Part shown: positions 24,380-35,236 of the stretch, in pieces | How positions within the stretch are numbered: the first letter of the stretch is position 1 | Layout of the letters: each line of letters opens with the position of its first letter | Assembly (NCBI RefSeq): GCF_963675165.1 | Contig: NC_087393.1 | Span: 4,582,202 to 4,646,201 of the forward strand | Direction: 5' to 3' | Source: Halichondria panicea | Taxonomy: Eukaryota > Porifera > Demospongiae > Suberitida > Halichondriidae | Length of the DNA: 64,000 bases | Program-made: the position numbers and the translations under genes | Notes under the pieces: generated by a model | Told to the model about the DNA's origin: nothing | The model's input: the letters and a program-made list of their open reading frames with translations, nothing else | Database searches by the model: none

Positions 24380-25062
24380 TAACAATTATAATGATTCTAT
24401 TGTTGTTTATCATACAAAGAGAGCTAATAAACACAAGCAATCAGGTAAGGTACCTTGTAGACTATCAAATAAAACACATAATTATACTCCTCATTATTTC
24501 AGAAGTGGTTACCTACCAAGATACCAATAGCGGGAACTATGAATACATCGACACTGCCCCGATAACTAGCTCTAGTACAGAGGTCCCTTCAACTCAAGAG
24601 CCCCTCTATACTACCATCGAGGAATCAACTGACTCAAACAGCAACCTAACTCAGAGCACAGTTCATAGAGATGTTATCACAACAGATGATGATTACTACG
24701 TGAACGAGGGAATGGAAGGGATAAATGAAGTAACCATGACAACAAACAAAGCATATGACACAACCAAGCAAGCACAAATGGCCCAGTTAACCTATGACTA
24801 TGTCGCCAATCATTCAGCTGTATCACATGATCCAGATCCACCCACGATACTAAACCCGGCTTACGGTGATGTTACCACCACTAAAGATAGTGTCATAGCA
24901 ACTGACGCTAACGGGTTGAGTGGGACAACAGAAGTGCCAATGATAAGAAATAAAGCCTACGTTGGAGTGAGACAGTTGAGTTCCGACAATTACCCCTCAA
25001 TACCCACCACAGAGAATGAGGCATACACTAGTGTGACTGCTACACGTAACACTGAGACATAA
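24380..25062 (+). pseudogene. Unit B: transmembrane remnant plus tail exon only
   Basis: Contains the end of a TM segment (VTIIMILLLFIIQ), a donor at ~24446, and an intact type-1 tail exon 24503-25062 (186 codons) with LYTTIEES, YYVNEGM, LTYDYV, NPAYG, NKAYV and NEAYT. No signal peptide, ectodomain or stalk precedes it. Either a truncated duplicate or a tail module that could donate sequence to neighbours. The tail has no stop or frameshift. Confidence 0.75.
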
Positions 25063-26041
25063 TCATGACTACGTTAGGAGCTTACTAACCGAGCACAGAA
25101 CACATTAGAGTACATGGCATACAAATACGTAGCTACGTACATGCACACACTTGTGACACTTTACTTTGTAAAAATCTAAATATAATTTTAGTATTATAGT
25201 TAGTTGTATTTGAGAACTATAGTTAGTCTTAGTTGTATTGAGAACTAGTCTTAGTTGTATTGAGAACTACAGTTAGTCTTAGTTGTACATGTATTGAGAA
25301 CTCGAAGAGTCTGTCGAGGTTAATTAGTGGTCGTGCAGAAGTCACACTGACCTATGGTTTTCAATACAACTAAGAAACAGTACTATATACGCCTGATCTA
25401 CCATAAATGGAAGCAGTGCATGGTCAACTGTGGCAGTATCAGAAGCATAGTTCTATATAACACTACTCTTCCCAGTGACAAACTGATCTTATATCGTTCA
25501 ATATGCAGAGACCTTTAACTGGAGACCAACAGAATGCAAACACGTGTATATAGACTCTTCCTTAAACATAGGCGTGTGCGTACAATCATTCATTCTTACT
25601 ACAAGTATGTACAAGTTTGCTCTATTAATAGATGCTCCTATTTAGCTTTGATGGAAAAGGTGAGTAAATTACAAGAGTCAATATCAATCTCACTAACGTA
25701 CACAGCTCAGAAATGTCTTCTGGGCATAAGAATTAACACATGCAGCTATATACTTGTGAGACTTTATTATTTTGTAAAGATCTTTACCGTATATGCGCTA
25801 TGGTAATTGCAATACTAGTTTTGGCCTAAATGACAACACCCAATATATTAAGTGTTGGCTACTCAAAATAAAATTTAATTGGCAAAATTAATCAAAAACG
25901 TATATTGTGAGGTTTCTGGTAAAATGATATTGTCCACATTACTAATACATGCGTACACTATAGTACACTAGTAGTAAATGTGCATCAGATTCTGCATGCT
26001 ACTGATATAGCTAGTACAAGTAAAAGAGTTTGTTGAATAAG
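25063..26041. other. Spacer B-C
   Basis: Holds the tandem repeat at 25198-25302 and, at ~25607-25660, a degraded copy of the alternative signal-peptide exon (starts ATGTACAAGTTTGCTCTA, but in-frame TAG). Upstream of 26042 is the leader conserved between units (ATATAGCTAGTACAAG and GTTGAATAAGATG). Confidence 0.65.
25198..25302 (+). repeat. Short tandem repeat
   Basis: Four imperfect copies of a 22-32 base unit containing TTAGTTGTATTGAGAACTA. Confidence 0.8.
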
Positions 26042-27671
26042 ATGCACTACATCATTTGCTTACTGGCTTTGCTCTACTGTCAGACTAATGGTAGGTGGAT
26101 TAAGTGTGAAATCTTAAATATGATGTGTGATGGTTCTTTTTACAGCTCAGCAATGTCTTCGTGCAACTAATGGTGACAGGGATCTGCCAAACTTTGTCAG
26201 ACCAGGAGGCAATAGCGTGCCACGGTTTCTAGTCCAACCAATCCAAGCCATCATCACTAGCTACAGGTTCAACTGCTGTGGAGTTGTGACTCAATGGAGA
26301 GCCCTTGTGGAGAACAGTGGTTCTGGACACTTTGATGATCAGGCTTACACCATCTTCTTCCAAGTGTGGAGACCCAACTCTCTCTCACCCGTGAACACTG
26401 ATGGCTGCTACACGATGCAAGGCACTAACCATTTCCCATCCATTCCACTGTCTGATCCTGACACTGCTGACAGAGGAATAGTGACTGGGGTACCACTAGA
26501 GAGTGAGAGGATTGAGGTCCAACCAGGAGATGTGGTCGGGTTCTATCTGGAAAATAGTAGAGCTAATAATGATGGTATCCAGTTTGCTAGAAATAAAGAC
26601 AATAGAGACAACACAAGTCCGTACACCAATGGACTGTTTGGTTTGCTACTGGTTTACTGACCCCTCGCCCTGAGGCAACTTGCATGTATCCTGTCGGCAA
26701 ATCTCGTCTACTCAATTCCTCCACTAGCCTAGCTCCGCTCATCACAGCAACTATTTGTGAGTTCATTACAACACAATCAATTTTACGGTATTTATACTCT
26801 TTTATAGCAAAAACAGGCTGCCCTCCAAGGACAACTAAAGCCACTGCAACCCCAACAACCACAGCTGCCAACTCAGGTCCTACTACAGCAGCTGACAATA
26901 TTGGAGGAATAGCCGTACCAGTTGGTTTAGTAATGATTGCTGTAACAATTACATTGATTCTATCGTTGTTTGTCATACACAAGAGAAGAGCTAAAAAACA
27001 CAAGCAATTAGGTAAGATATACATTGCTTGAAGACTGTCAATTACAACACATAATAATACGTATTTCAGAAGTTTGAAGACTGTTAAATATCATTATTTC
27101 AGAAATGGTTACCTACCAAGCTACCAGTAATCAGTATGATGAAGACATCAACACTGCCCCGATAACTAGCTCTAGCACAGAGGTCCCTTCAACTCAAGAG
27201 CCCCTCTATACTACCATCGAGGAATCAACCGACTCAAACAGCAACCTAACTCAGAGCAAAGCCTGTGGAGATGTTATCACAACAGATGATGACTACTACG
27301 TGAACGAAGGAATGGGAGGGATAAATGAAGTAAAGATGACAACAAACGAAGCATACGACACAACCAAGCAACCACAGATGGCCCAGTTAACCTACGACTA
27401 TATTGCCAATCCTTTAGCTGTATCACCTGATCCACCCACGATACTGAACCAGGCCTACGGTACCAATAAAGAAAGTGTCATTGCAACTGAAGCTAGCAAT
27501 TTGAATGGGACAGCAGAAATAGCAATGATAAGAAATAAAGCCTACGTTGGAGTGAGACAGTCGAATTCTGACAATGATCCATCAATACCTACCACAGAGA
27601 AGGAGGAATATACACTATATAGTGTGACTGCTAACACTGAGTCGTATGACTACATTAGGAGCTTTGACTAA
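26042..27671 (+). pseudogene. Receptor array unit C (one-base frameshift)
   Basis: Exons 26042-26090 (MHYIICLLALLYCQTN signal peptide), 26146-26756 (ectodomain), 26808-27011 (short stalk and TM VGLVMIAVTITLILSLFVI), 27103-27671 (tail, 189 codons). The ectodomain exon is one base short relative to frame: after SPYTNG near 26630 the reading shifts and stops at 26658, whereas all other exons are open and in phase. Because only one base is missing in an otherwise clean gene, a sequencing error is possible. The stalk has only a partial 37-codon cassette. The tail carries YYVNEGM, LTYDYI, NQAYG, NKAYV and a C-terminal YDYI. Confidence 0.8.
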
Positions 27672-28091
27672 CTGAGATCATGCAAAGTCATGCAGAACAC
27701 ATTGTAGAGTATTACATCATAGCAATCTATGATTACAACATGACATGCTAGTTGTACACACTTGTGAGACTTCATTTGGCATCACAAAAGTATTACTGTA
27801 TACGTGCCTATAGATAGGATTGGATCAAATATAGAGTATTGTGACACCAGTTTGGTGTAAATGAATGACAACATCAAATGCATAGTGCAAGTGTGACAAT
27901 CCACAATAAACATGAAAGATTGATGTAATTAAAAAACTGGAACTGAACCAACTTAGCAATATCTCTATCTACGTATAATTTTATTGTAGTAAAACGACTG
28001 TTGCACACATTTCATATGTATTGACAAGTGCTCATAAGACTCCTGCTACTGACATAGCTAGTTCAAAGGTATAGGAGAGTTGTTGAATAAG
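27672..28091. other. Spacer C-D
   Basis: No gene. Ends in the leader shared by several units (CTGCTACTGACATAGCTAG, then GGAGAGTTGTTGAATAAG before the ATG). Confidence 0.6.
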
Positions 28092-31000
28092 ATGCACTAC
28101 ATCATCTGCTTACTGGCTTTGCTCTACTGTCAGACTAATGGTAGGTGGACTAAAACTGTTTCAGTGTGTATTGTTAAATATGGTTCCTTTATAGCTCAGA
28201 AATGTTTTCGTACAACTAATGGTGACAGGCAACTACCAAACTTTGTCAGACCAGGAGGTAGTAGCGTACCACGATTTGAAGATAATCCAATCCAGGCCAT
28301 CATTACTAGCTACAAGTTCGACTGCTGTGGAGTGGTCACTGAGTGGAGAGCCTTTGTGGAGGGAAGTGGCGATGATCATTTTAAAGAGCAACCTTATACC
28401 ATCTCCTTCCAAGTGTGGAGACCCAACTTCCCCTCACGTGTGAACACTGATGGCTGCTACACTATGCAAGGCACTAACCATTTCTCACCCATCTCACTTG
28501 GTGATCCCGGCACAGCTGACAGAGGAATAGTGACTGGGGTACCACTAAAGAGTGAGAGGATTGAGGTCCAACCAGGAGATGTGGTCGGGTTCTATCTGGA
28601 GAGTAGGGGAAATTCTGGTGATGGTATCCAGTTTGCAAGAGATGGAGAGGACGAATCCGTTTGGTATACTAATGCTACTGGTGTTATCACTGATAGTGGT
28701 TTAACATGTCCACTTCCAGTCGGCAAAGGACAAACTCTCAGCTCTTTCACTAACCTAGCTCCACTCATCACTGTAACTGTTTGTAAGTGTATGAGAATTA
28801 TAACAATAGCAAATACGTTTACAAAGACTATACAATTCTATAGCAAGTGTTGCCTGTCCTATAACAACTCCAAGGACGACAACTGAGGCCACTGTAACCC
28901 CTCCAACCACTGCAGCTATAGCACCCACACCCTCTGGCAGGTCAGGTCCTATTACAGCAGCTGACAATGTTGGACTCTATGTGGGAATAGCAGTACCAGT
29001 TGGTTTAGTAACAATTACTGTAACAGTTATATTGATTCTATTGTTGTTCGTTATTCACAAGAGAAGAGCTAAAAAACACAAGCAATCAGGTAAGATACAC
29101 TGTATTTGAGTGTCAATTAATCTACTGTACGTCAAGTAATAAACATGCAAGCCATGCACCCAATTAGATACCATTACCACTACGAAGTTATGTCACTCTA
29201 GGTATCGATGAGTACAGCTACCCATTACCGCAACGCTCCTTGGAGGGTGAGCCGGACCATGACTGAAGGCCGTTAATATGGATAGGAAGCCCCTCTAATT
29301 AATTAGAGGGGTGCAACCTCGCTAATTAGATAATGATGAAGCGTTTCTAATAATTATGATGCTCCCCTAATTAAGTACTTGGGGGTAAAGAGGTGGCCTA
29401 GCCAACAGTCATAGCCACGGCTCAGTCATGTCGTACTGACAGAGAAATGTATAGAAACCAAGGGAGGGTTGGGTGTGGGGCTTTAAACTCAGGTAGCTAT
29501 AATCGAGCACGAGGTAGGTGTAGAGATAATTACGCATGCGCGTAAATGCTGGGCAGTACATAATGCAGTAGGCGGGGCAAGCGGAGTACATCGATTAACC
29601 TTGTTTAACTACCTTAAACATCATTTAATCTACTGTACGTCAAGTAATAAACATGCAAGCCATGCACCCAATTAGATACCATTACCACTACGAAGTTATG
29701 TCACTCTAGGTATCGATGAGTACAGCTACCCATTACCGCAACGCTCCTTGGAGGGTGAGCCGGACCATGACTGAAGGCCGTTAATATGGATAGGAAGCCC
29801 CTCTAATTAATTAGAGGGGTGCAACCTCGCTAATTAGATAATGATGAAGCGTTTCTAATAATTATGATGCTCCCCTAATTAAGTACTTGGGGGTAAAGAG
29901 GTGGCCTAGCCAACAGTCATAGCCCATCGGACGAATGTCCTACCCCCAAGGAATTAATACATCGATTGCGTAAAGGTAAGTATAGCAAAGCATATCATAA
30001 TGGACACAAACTAATGTCAGTATTCTCAGACTAAGAACAAATACGTTTAGACACCGCTGCTAGAAGTTGTGAGGGAGTGCGAACGTAGGTGATATATGCA
30101 GAGCTTTTCCATCGCCCGAGGGTTTGAATCATGGAGTCCTCGACGCCGTTCAGTGAAGCAGTCGTGGCTGCGCCGATTCTAAAACTGTGGCCTGCGTACA
30201 GCGAACTGTCAATGCCCCGTGATGAAAGAGCCTTACGGAAGGAGGAGGTAAATTTGCATTTTGTGAGAAGTGCGCCATCTTGGTAATGGAAGAGTAGGCC
30301 TGGATTTGTACCGCGAATGGCCAGGTAGTTAAGGAGTGCTGCTACGGGACAAAGAGCGCTGCCGGTGCGCCCAACATGAACATCGACTCCTTGTCTGAAT
30401 GGGTCTGTTTTGGATGCCTTTAAGTGCAGCCGAATAATGGACGGTTGCTGTGCATCGTTAACAGAGATATCTGCCAAGCAGAGATGGGCCGCGGGGTCGA
30501 AACAAGAGGGCGATGGGACAGTTATCTCACCAGATCGAAGAAACCCAAAGAAACATGTCAGAGAGGCAGCCCAGAGCATTACATTATCAAATGAGGGGTT
30601 ATGGAAAGCGAGCTGGAGCTCCTGTAGTATCTTGGGTGTGATGGGAAGACGTGTTTTTGGTTTTGAGGCGGGGTCTTTGGACTGTGATGATTTGATGCCT
30701 TTGAGTACGTATGTGAGCTTTGGCATATCGGTAGTAAATGGGTCTGCGTGAGAGTTTATAATGTGGTAATACCTGATTCCGGATAGGTATGATTTAATGG
30801 TTTGGTGCTTTAAGTGTTGTGTGCCTAGGAAAGCTACAAATTGGGTGAGGATAGTTTCGGTAGTGGGGTATGGGGTGTGAGTAGAGCGATGGCAGAAGTT
30901 GAGGTACCTGCGATGGGCTGTTGTGTAGGAGGAGATGGTGCTTTTGGCGAGGGCGGCTTGAAGGTAGCGTTGAACATTGAGCTCCAGGCTGGGGATGTCC

Positions 31001-34000
31001 AGTCGAGTCTGGAGATTGTGAGCAGGTCGATTAGGGCGGGGGGGATAGGATCCGGGTTGGGGAGGGCCTGTGGTGAGAGGGAGAGAAAGAGTTGTAAGTT
31101 ATTCCTGGACAGGGCGTCGGCGAGAATGTTGATTGAGCCAGGGAAATGAGTGGCTGTAAGGAGCAGATTATGCTTAGCAGTTATGAAAAACAGGCAGCGC
31201 ATGAGGGGCATTGCTTCGCAATCTTTGCTTGTTCCCGTATTAATGATTGCTACGACGGCTTCGTTGTCGCAGCGGCAGAGTATCGATTTTCCCTGCCATT
31301 GAGCGCCCCAGACTGCCACTGCAAAGACAATCGGTAGGAGTTCTTTGGCAGTGATGTGGAGACCTAATGTAGTGTGGGACCATTTATATTGGAACCAGCG
31401 ATCATTCCAGAAGGCGCCGCAGCCCCAATTCCCAGAGGCGTCGGAAGTGAGGATGATCTCAGGGTTTTCCCGCTGGTGGCTGCGCATCATGGAGAGCCCG
31501 TTCCAATCACCTATGAATTGTTTCCACCAGAGGATATCGGATCTTGCTTCGGTGTTTAGCCGGATGTGTGCTTCTCTGGGGCGGTTGTGAGAGGATTTCA
31601 GCAGGTCGACCAGGCGGCGAATGAAGGTGCGACCCGGTTTAATGACGATACTAGCGTCATGGAGGAGCCCTACGAGCGATTGCAGGTCACGTTTTAAACA
31701 TGACCTTCGTCCGGCCCAAGAGGTTAGTGTACGCTGGAGCCGTGACAGTTTTTCTGCTGGGAGACGTAGCTGGAGGAGAGATGTGTCTAGTTCGATACCC
31801 AGGAAAGTGAGGCATGTGGTAGGGCCCTCGAGTTTTTGCAGGGCCAAAGGTAATTTCAGAATCTTGCAGGTATCGACGAGCAGCTGGAGGTTGGTTTGGC
31901 ATTCGTGGCTGTGGGGTTTCCCTGTGGTGATAAAGTCGTCTAGGAAGTGATCTAGATTTGTAACCCCTCTTTCTAGGGCAATCCATTGGAGCCCGTCGGC
32001 TACAGCGTTAAATATCTTAGGGGCCGAGCGTAGGCCAAAGGGCAAGGTTGTGTCGATGTAGAGCTGGTTGTCCCACATCATCCCTAACAGATGGCGGTCA
32101 TCAGGGTGAATCGGAACATTTCTGAAAGCATTTTCTATGTCTATCTTAGCTAACAGTGTGTCGCGTCCTGACAAAAGGATTCGTGGGATGATGTAGTCTA
32201 CTTTTGTGTATGTCAGAGAGCAGAGCTGACGGGAGATACCGTCGTTAATGCTGTGGGATTTGGGGTGCGATAGGTCCAATATCAGTCGCCATTTTTCTGA
32301 GTGTTTTTTAGGTATAGCGCCAAGGCTGCTTGTGTGGACATATGGGTAGAGTGTTGGGTTAAGCGGGCCAACGAGTCGCTGTGCGCCGGTTTCGGCAAGG
32401 AGGGATTTTTTGATAATATCAGGGTGCTCGATGGCCGATGGGTGGTTGGTGGATGCTGAGCGGAGAGCGGTGTTAGTGTGGTCAAAGCCTATCCGGAAGC
32501 CATGGGCGATGCCGTGTAGTATGTACGATGCATAGTGTTGGTCGGGGTGATAATCTAGCCAGAGTTGCCATGCATCGTAGTTGAGCGGTGATGTAATGAG
32601 GGCTAAGCGGGGAGGCAAGGGCGGCGGTGCTGGGTTGATGTGAGAGGCAAGGGCGAGCAGGTCGGGAGTGTAGGGGTATAGTGGCGTCCCTGTGTGGGTG
32701 AAACTACGTAACATGCTTACTAATTACCATTGAACGTGTTGGACGTGTATAATCACGGCACATAATAATGGGGTAATCCGAAACACAAAGTGAAGCAATA
32801 ATAATGAGGCAACGCAAATGGCATAATAATGAAGCGATAAGGGTAACGCAATAGGCATAATAATGAAGATAATGAGGGTAATGAGAAACGCAGCAATAAT
32901 GAATAATGAGGCAACGCAAATGGCATAATAACGCAAATGGCATAATAATGAAGCGATAAGGGTAACGCAATAGGCATAATGAAGATAATGAGGGTAATGA
33001 GAAACGCAGCAATAATGAATAAGTAAGCACAGAGGGAAACACAACAATTAATAGTATGGGCAGGAGCTACGGGCAGGAGCTACTGGTGGCTTTTGTTGGG
33101 ACAGTGGGTTCTCGGGTGTCCTTGGACGCCGCATACTGAACACTTATGAGGGTAGCGACAAGAGAGGCCATATTTGCAGTTTCCACCGGACATGTTATAG
33201 TTGATGCAGTAGTCCCCTGGTGGTCTGGGGCGTTTGGGGGCGGGTGGCAATAGGGACCGGGGTTGAGACGGTGGGTGTTGTGGGGGGAGAGGATCAGTGG
33301 GGATAGGGTACCGTGGACAGTCAAAGGTGTGGTTACCTCCGTCTACCTGACATATCGGGCACCACGACACAGGGTTGCCTTGTCCGGTAAAGGCGAGGGA
33401 GTAAAGCTGGGTGTTAATGGTGGACCACTCTTGGCAGTGAGTTGTGGCGGCCCATTTTCTGTACTCTGTATCGTAGTACAGCCAAGAGGGGTACCGGAAT
33501 TTCTTGGCTGCCTTGACGATAAATAATTGATATGCTATTAATTCGGGTAAGGCTTGCGGGTGTCTGGACGAGAGGATTAGGATGTAGGTACTGTACAGCT
33601 GCACCCATGTGGCGATATCGATTATTTGCCTTTTTCGTTTCTTCTGGCTTTCCCAGCTACGCTGAGGGAAAAGGACGATTTGTGGGTCTGTGGTCGAAGA
33701 GCTGGAGCGAAGTTGATCGGGCAGCAGCTCCGAGAGGTCCGTGTACTGCCAGGAGAGGATCGTGTCGAGTAGTTTGGGGGGAATGGATGGAATGTCCGGG
33801 AAGCCCGCGAGAGGGTTGGTAGTGGGAGCAGGTGGGAGCGGAGCAGGTGGGGGCGCTGTGGGGTGGGTGGGGACCAGGGGTGGGGGTCGGATGCTGGCAG
33901 AGGGGGGCAGGAGCAGGGTTGGGGAGGAGTCAGCTTGGAAGGTAGGTAATCCAAGGGCGTGAATGGTGGCTGCGGACGGCATTCCGCTGTCTATGGTACC

Positions 34001-35236
34001 TGTGGGCGAGTGTGCGTCAGGGGGGGGGGGCGGGCTCGCCAAGTGATAGGTTGGCGGTATGAGCAGAGCAGGGCAGTATATTATAGAGCAGAGCGGTGGG
34101 CATAGAGTGGGCATAGAGCGGGCATAGAGAGCAGAGTAGGGCAGTATATTATAGAGCAGTACATTATAGAGCAGAGCGGTGGGCATGGAGCGGGCATAGA
34201 GTGGGCATAGAGCGGGCATAGAGAGCAGAGTAGGGCAGTATATTATAGAGCAGTACATTATAGAGCAGAGCGGTGGGCATAGAGTGGGCATAGAGTGGGC
34301 ATAGAGCGGGCATAGAGAGCAGAGCAGGGCAGTATATTATAGAGCAGTACATTATAGAGCAGAGCGGTGGGCATAGAGTGGGCATAGAGTGGGCATAGAG
34401 CAGGCATAGAGAGCAGAGCAGGGCAGTATATTATAGAGCCGTACATTATAGAGCAGAGCGGGCATAGAGTGGGCATAGGGCAGGGCGGGGCAGTATATTA
34501 TAGCAGGGCAATATATAGTATGGGGCAGAGCGGGGCAGTATTTTATAAGTTGTTATTGTAGGGTGTAGGCTGTTATAAGCAATATGGGTGAGGGCAGGGC
34601 AGGGTGGGCAGTAAATGTAGGACTCACGGTGATGAGGCTGGTGGGTCTGTTGAGCTGCAGCCAAGGCCTGCTCGAGGGTGGAGAGTCTTTCGTTGAGGGC
34701 CACCAGGTCGGCGGATGTGTCCCTCGGTGTAGGAGAGATGGAACCAGAGGGAGAAGACATCTTTAAACTCAGGTAGCTATAATCGAGCACGAGGTAGGTG
34801 TAGAGATAATTACGCATGCGCGTAAATGCTGGGCAGTACATAATGCAGTAGGCGGGGCAAGCGGAGTACATCGATTAACCTTGTTTAACTACCTTAAACA
34901 TCATTTAAAAACACACATACATATTATTTTATTTCAGAAGTGGCCTACCAAGCTACCAATAGTGAGCACAATTATGAAGACATCAACACTGCCCAAATAA
35001 TTAGCTCTAGCAAAGAGGTCCCTTCAACTCAAGAGCCCCTCTATACTACCATCGAGGAATCAACTGACTCAAACAGCAACCTAACTCAGAGCAAAGTCTA
35101 TGAGGATGTTATTACAACAGAGGACTACTACTACGTGAACGAAGGAATGGGAGGGATAAATGAAGTAACCATGACAACAAACGAAGCATACGGCACAACT
35201 AAGCAACCTCAAATGGCTCAGTTAACCTATGACTAA
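28092..35236 (+). CDS. Receptor array unit D, split by a retrotransposon in its last intron
   Basis: Exons 28092-28140 (signal peptide), 28195-28782 (ectodomain), 28844-29089 (stalk and TM), 34938-35236 (tail). All phases agree, so the gene is spliceable if the 5.85 kb last intron, carrying the Ngaro element, is removed. The ectodomain has the family core FVRPGG, SFQVWRP, DGCYTMQGTN, RIEVQPGDVVGFYLES, and a distinct C-terminal part (GVITDSGLTCPLPVGKGQ) shared with unit F. The stalk is short. The tail is only 99 codons: it stops right after LTYD, losing the second half (NQAYG, NEAYV, NEAYT) found in neighbours. Intron 1 is 54 nt, in frame and free of stops. Presumed type I membrane protein with truncated signalling tail. 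Confidence 0.75.
29117..29416 (-). repeat. Ngaro split direct repeat A, outer copy
   Basis: 300 bp repeated at 29625-29924 with a constant offset of 508. Contains an internal palindrome around CCCCTCTAATTAATTAGAGG. Confidence 0.9.
29481..29628 (-). repeat. Ngaro split direct repeat B, inner copy
   Basis: 148 bp matching 34761-34908 with a constant offset of 5280. It abuts the inner A repeat with a few bases of overlap. Confidence 0.9.
29625..29924 (-). repeat. Ngaro split direct repeat A, inner copy
   Basis: Copy of 29117-29416, no difference found by eye. Confidence 0.9.
30031..30990 (-). CDS. Tyrosine recombinase (YR) of the Ngaro element
   Basis: Integrates the element by site-specific recombination of cDNA. 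The catalytic domain shows FLRSGE (first Arg region), HSFRIGAATTA (HxxR) and GRWKSSAYITYVR (Trp/Tyr region with the nucleophile). The methionine-initiated part spans 30726-30031, but the same frame continues upstream through LNVQRYLQAALAKS and YLSGIRYYH, which look like the N-terminal core-binding domain. It overlaps the end of the RT reading frame (from 30834) in another frame. How translation starts (frameshift, reinitiation or splicing) is not visible. It looks intact. Confidence 0.88.
   Translation of the reverse strand, partial: SLELNVQRYLQAALAKSTISSYTTAHRRYLNFCHRSTHTPYPTTETILTQFVAFLGTQHLKHQTIKSYLSGIRYYHIINSHADPFTTDMPKLTYVLKGIKSSQSKDPASKPKTRLPITPKILQELQLAFHNPSFDNVMLWAASLTCFFGFLRSGEITVPSPSCFDPAAHLCLADISVNDAQQPSIIRLHLKASKTDPFRQGVDVHVGRTGSALCPVAALLNYLAIRGTNPGLLFHYQDGALLTKCKFTSSFRKALSSRGIDSSLYAGHSFRIGAATTASLNGVEDSMIQTLGRWKSSAYITYVRTPSQLLAAVSKRICS
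30834..32714 (-). CDS. Reverse transcriptase-RNase H of the Ngaro element
   Basis: 626 residues, uninterrupted. RT motifs in order: WRLILDLSHPKSHSIND, LLAKIDIENAFRNVPIHPDD, LPFGLRSAPKIFNAVADG and the active-site LDHFLDDF (FLDD variant as in DIRS/Ngaro RTs). RNase H follows with ILTSDASGNWGCGAFW, AKELLPIVFAVAVWG, RCDNEAVVAIIN and ILADALSR. No protease or integrase domain is seen, consistent with YR elements. The last ~50 codons are Pro/Ser-rich and overlap the recombinase frame. Confidence 0.92.
   Translation of the reverse strand: MLRSFTHTGTPLYPYTPDLLALASHINPAPPPLPPRLALITSPLNYDAWQLWLDYHPDQHYASYILHGIAHGFRIGFDHTNTALRSASTNHPSAIEHPDIIKKSLLAETGAQRLVGPLNPTLYPYVHTSSLGAIPKKHSEKWRLILDLSHPKSHSINDGISRQLCSLTYTKVDYIIPRILLSGRDTLLAKIDIENAFRNVPIHPDDRHLLGMMWDNQLYIDTTLPFGLRSAPKIFNAVADGLQWIALERGVTNLDHFLDDFITTGKPHSHECQTNLQLLVDTCKILKLPLALQKLEGPTTCLTFLGIELDTSLLQLRLPAEKLSRLQRTLTSWAGRRSCLKRDLQSLVGLLHDASIVIKPGRTFIRRLVDLLKSSHNRPREAHIRLNTEARSDILWWKQFIGDWNGLSMMRSHQRENPEIILTSDASGNWGCGAFWNDRWFQYKWSHTTLGLHITAKELLPIVFAVAVWGAQWQGKSILCRCDNEAVVAIINTGTSKDCEAMPLMRCLFFITAKHNLLLTATHFPGSINILADALSRNNLQLFLSLSPQALPNPDPIPPALIDLLTISRLDWTSPAWSSMFNATFKPPSPKAPSPPTQQPIAGTSTSAIALLTPHTPLPKLSSPNL
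32760..33030. repeat. Tandem duplication between gag and RT frames
   Basis: A ~120 bp unit containing AATGAAGCGATAAGGGTAAC is present about twice, itself made of short AATAATGA-type repeats. It lies in the non-coding gap between the gag stop (33080) and the RT start (32714). Confidence 0.75.
33080..34760 (-). CDS. Gag-like protein of the Ngaro element (two exons)
   Basis: I read exon 1 at 34760-34628 (MSSPSGSISPTPRD, then a coiled-coil-like LVALNERLSTLEQALAAAQQ) and exon 2 at 33999-33080, joined over a GTGAGT donor and CCCACAG acceptor with matching phase (133 nt ends in phase 1; 2 + 918 nt follow). Total ~350 residues. The C-terminus has a CCCH finger (C-x9-C-x5-C-x3-H) directly followed by a CCHC knuckle (CSVCGVQGHPRTHC), expected for nucleic-acid binding. 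The middle is Pro-rich. The intron holds a minisatellite that gives spurious open frames. The splice is inferred. Confidence 0.75.
34065..34480. repeat. Minisatellite in the gag intron
   Basis: About five copies of an 85-95 bp unit containing GAGCAGAGCGGTGGGCATAG and GGGCAGTATATTATAGAGCA, with internal ~10 bp repeats. Lies wholly within the inferred gag intron (34000-34627). Confidence 0.85.
34761..34908 (-). repeat. Ngaro split direct repeat B, outer copy
   Basis: Copy of 29481-29628 at the 5' end of the element. The gag ATG (34760) starts immediately after it. Confidence 0.9.

Larger units (their letters stand above)
29119..34908 (-). mobile_element. Ngaro-type tyrosine-recombinase retrotransposon
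   Basis: Complete element in minus orientation. Reading minus: repeat B2 (34908-34761), gag, RT-RNase H, tyrosine recombinase, repeat A2 (29924-29625), repeat B1 (29628-29481), a 64-bp spacer, repeat A1 (29416-29117). This A...B-A-B split-direct-repeat order is that of Ngaro/PAT-like YR elements rather than DIRS (inverted termini). No methyltransferase domain is seen. Repeat pairs look identical by eye, suggesting a recent insertion. The related intron of unit H reads GTCAATTAAAAACACGC, which gives the empty site: here GTCAATTA and AAAACACAC flank the element. No clear target-site duplication, as expected for recombinase integration. Confidence 0.88.

Noticed and set aside
34065-34480. Open frames rich in MPTLCPLYA-type repeats on the minus strand
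   Set aside because: Artefact of the gag-intron minisatellite; flanking splice sites with matching phase remove it.
29119-34908. DIRS element
   Set aside because: Ends are split direct repeats rather than inverted repeats with an internal complementary region, and no methyltransferase domain is seen.
29119-34908. Retrovirus or LTR retrotransposon
   Set aside because: No integrase or protease, no terminal LTR pair; a tyrosine recombinase is present instead.
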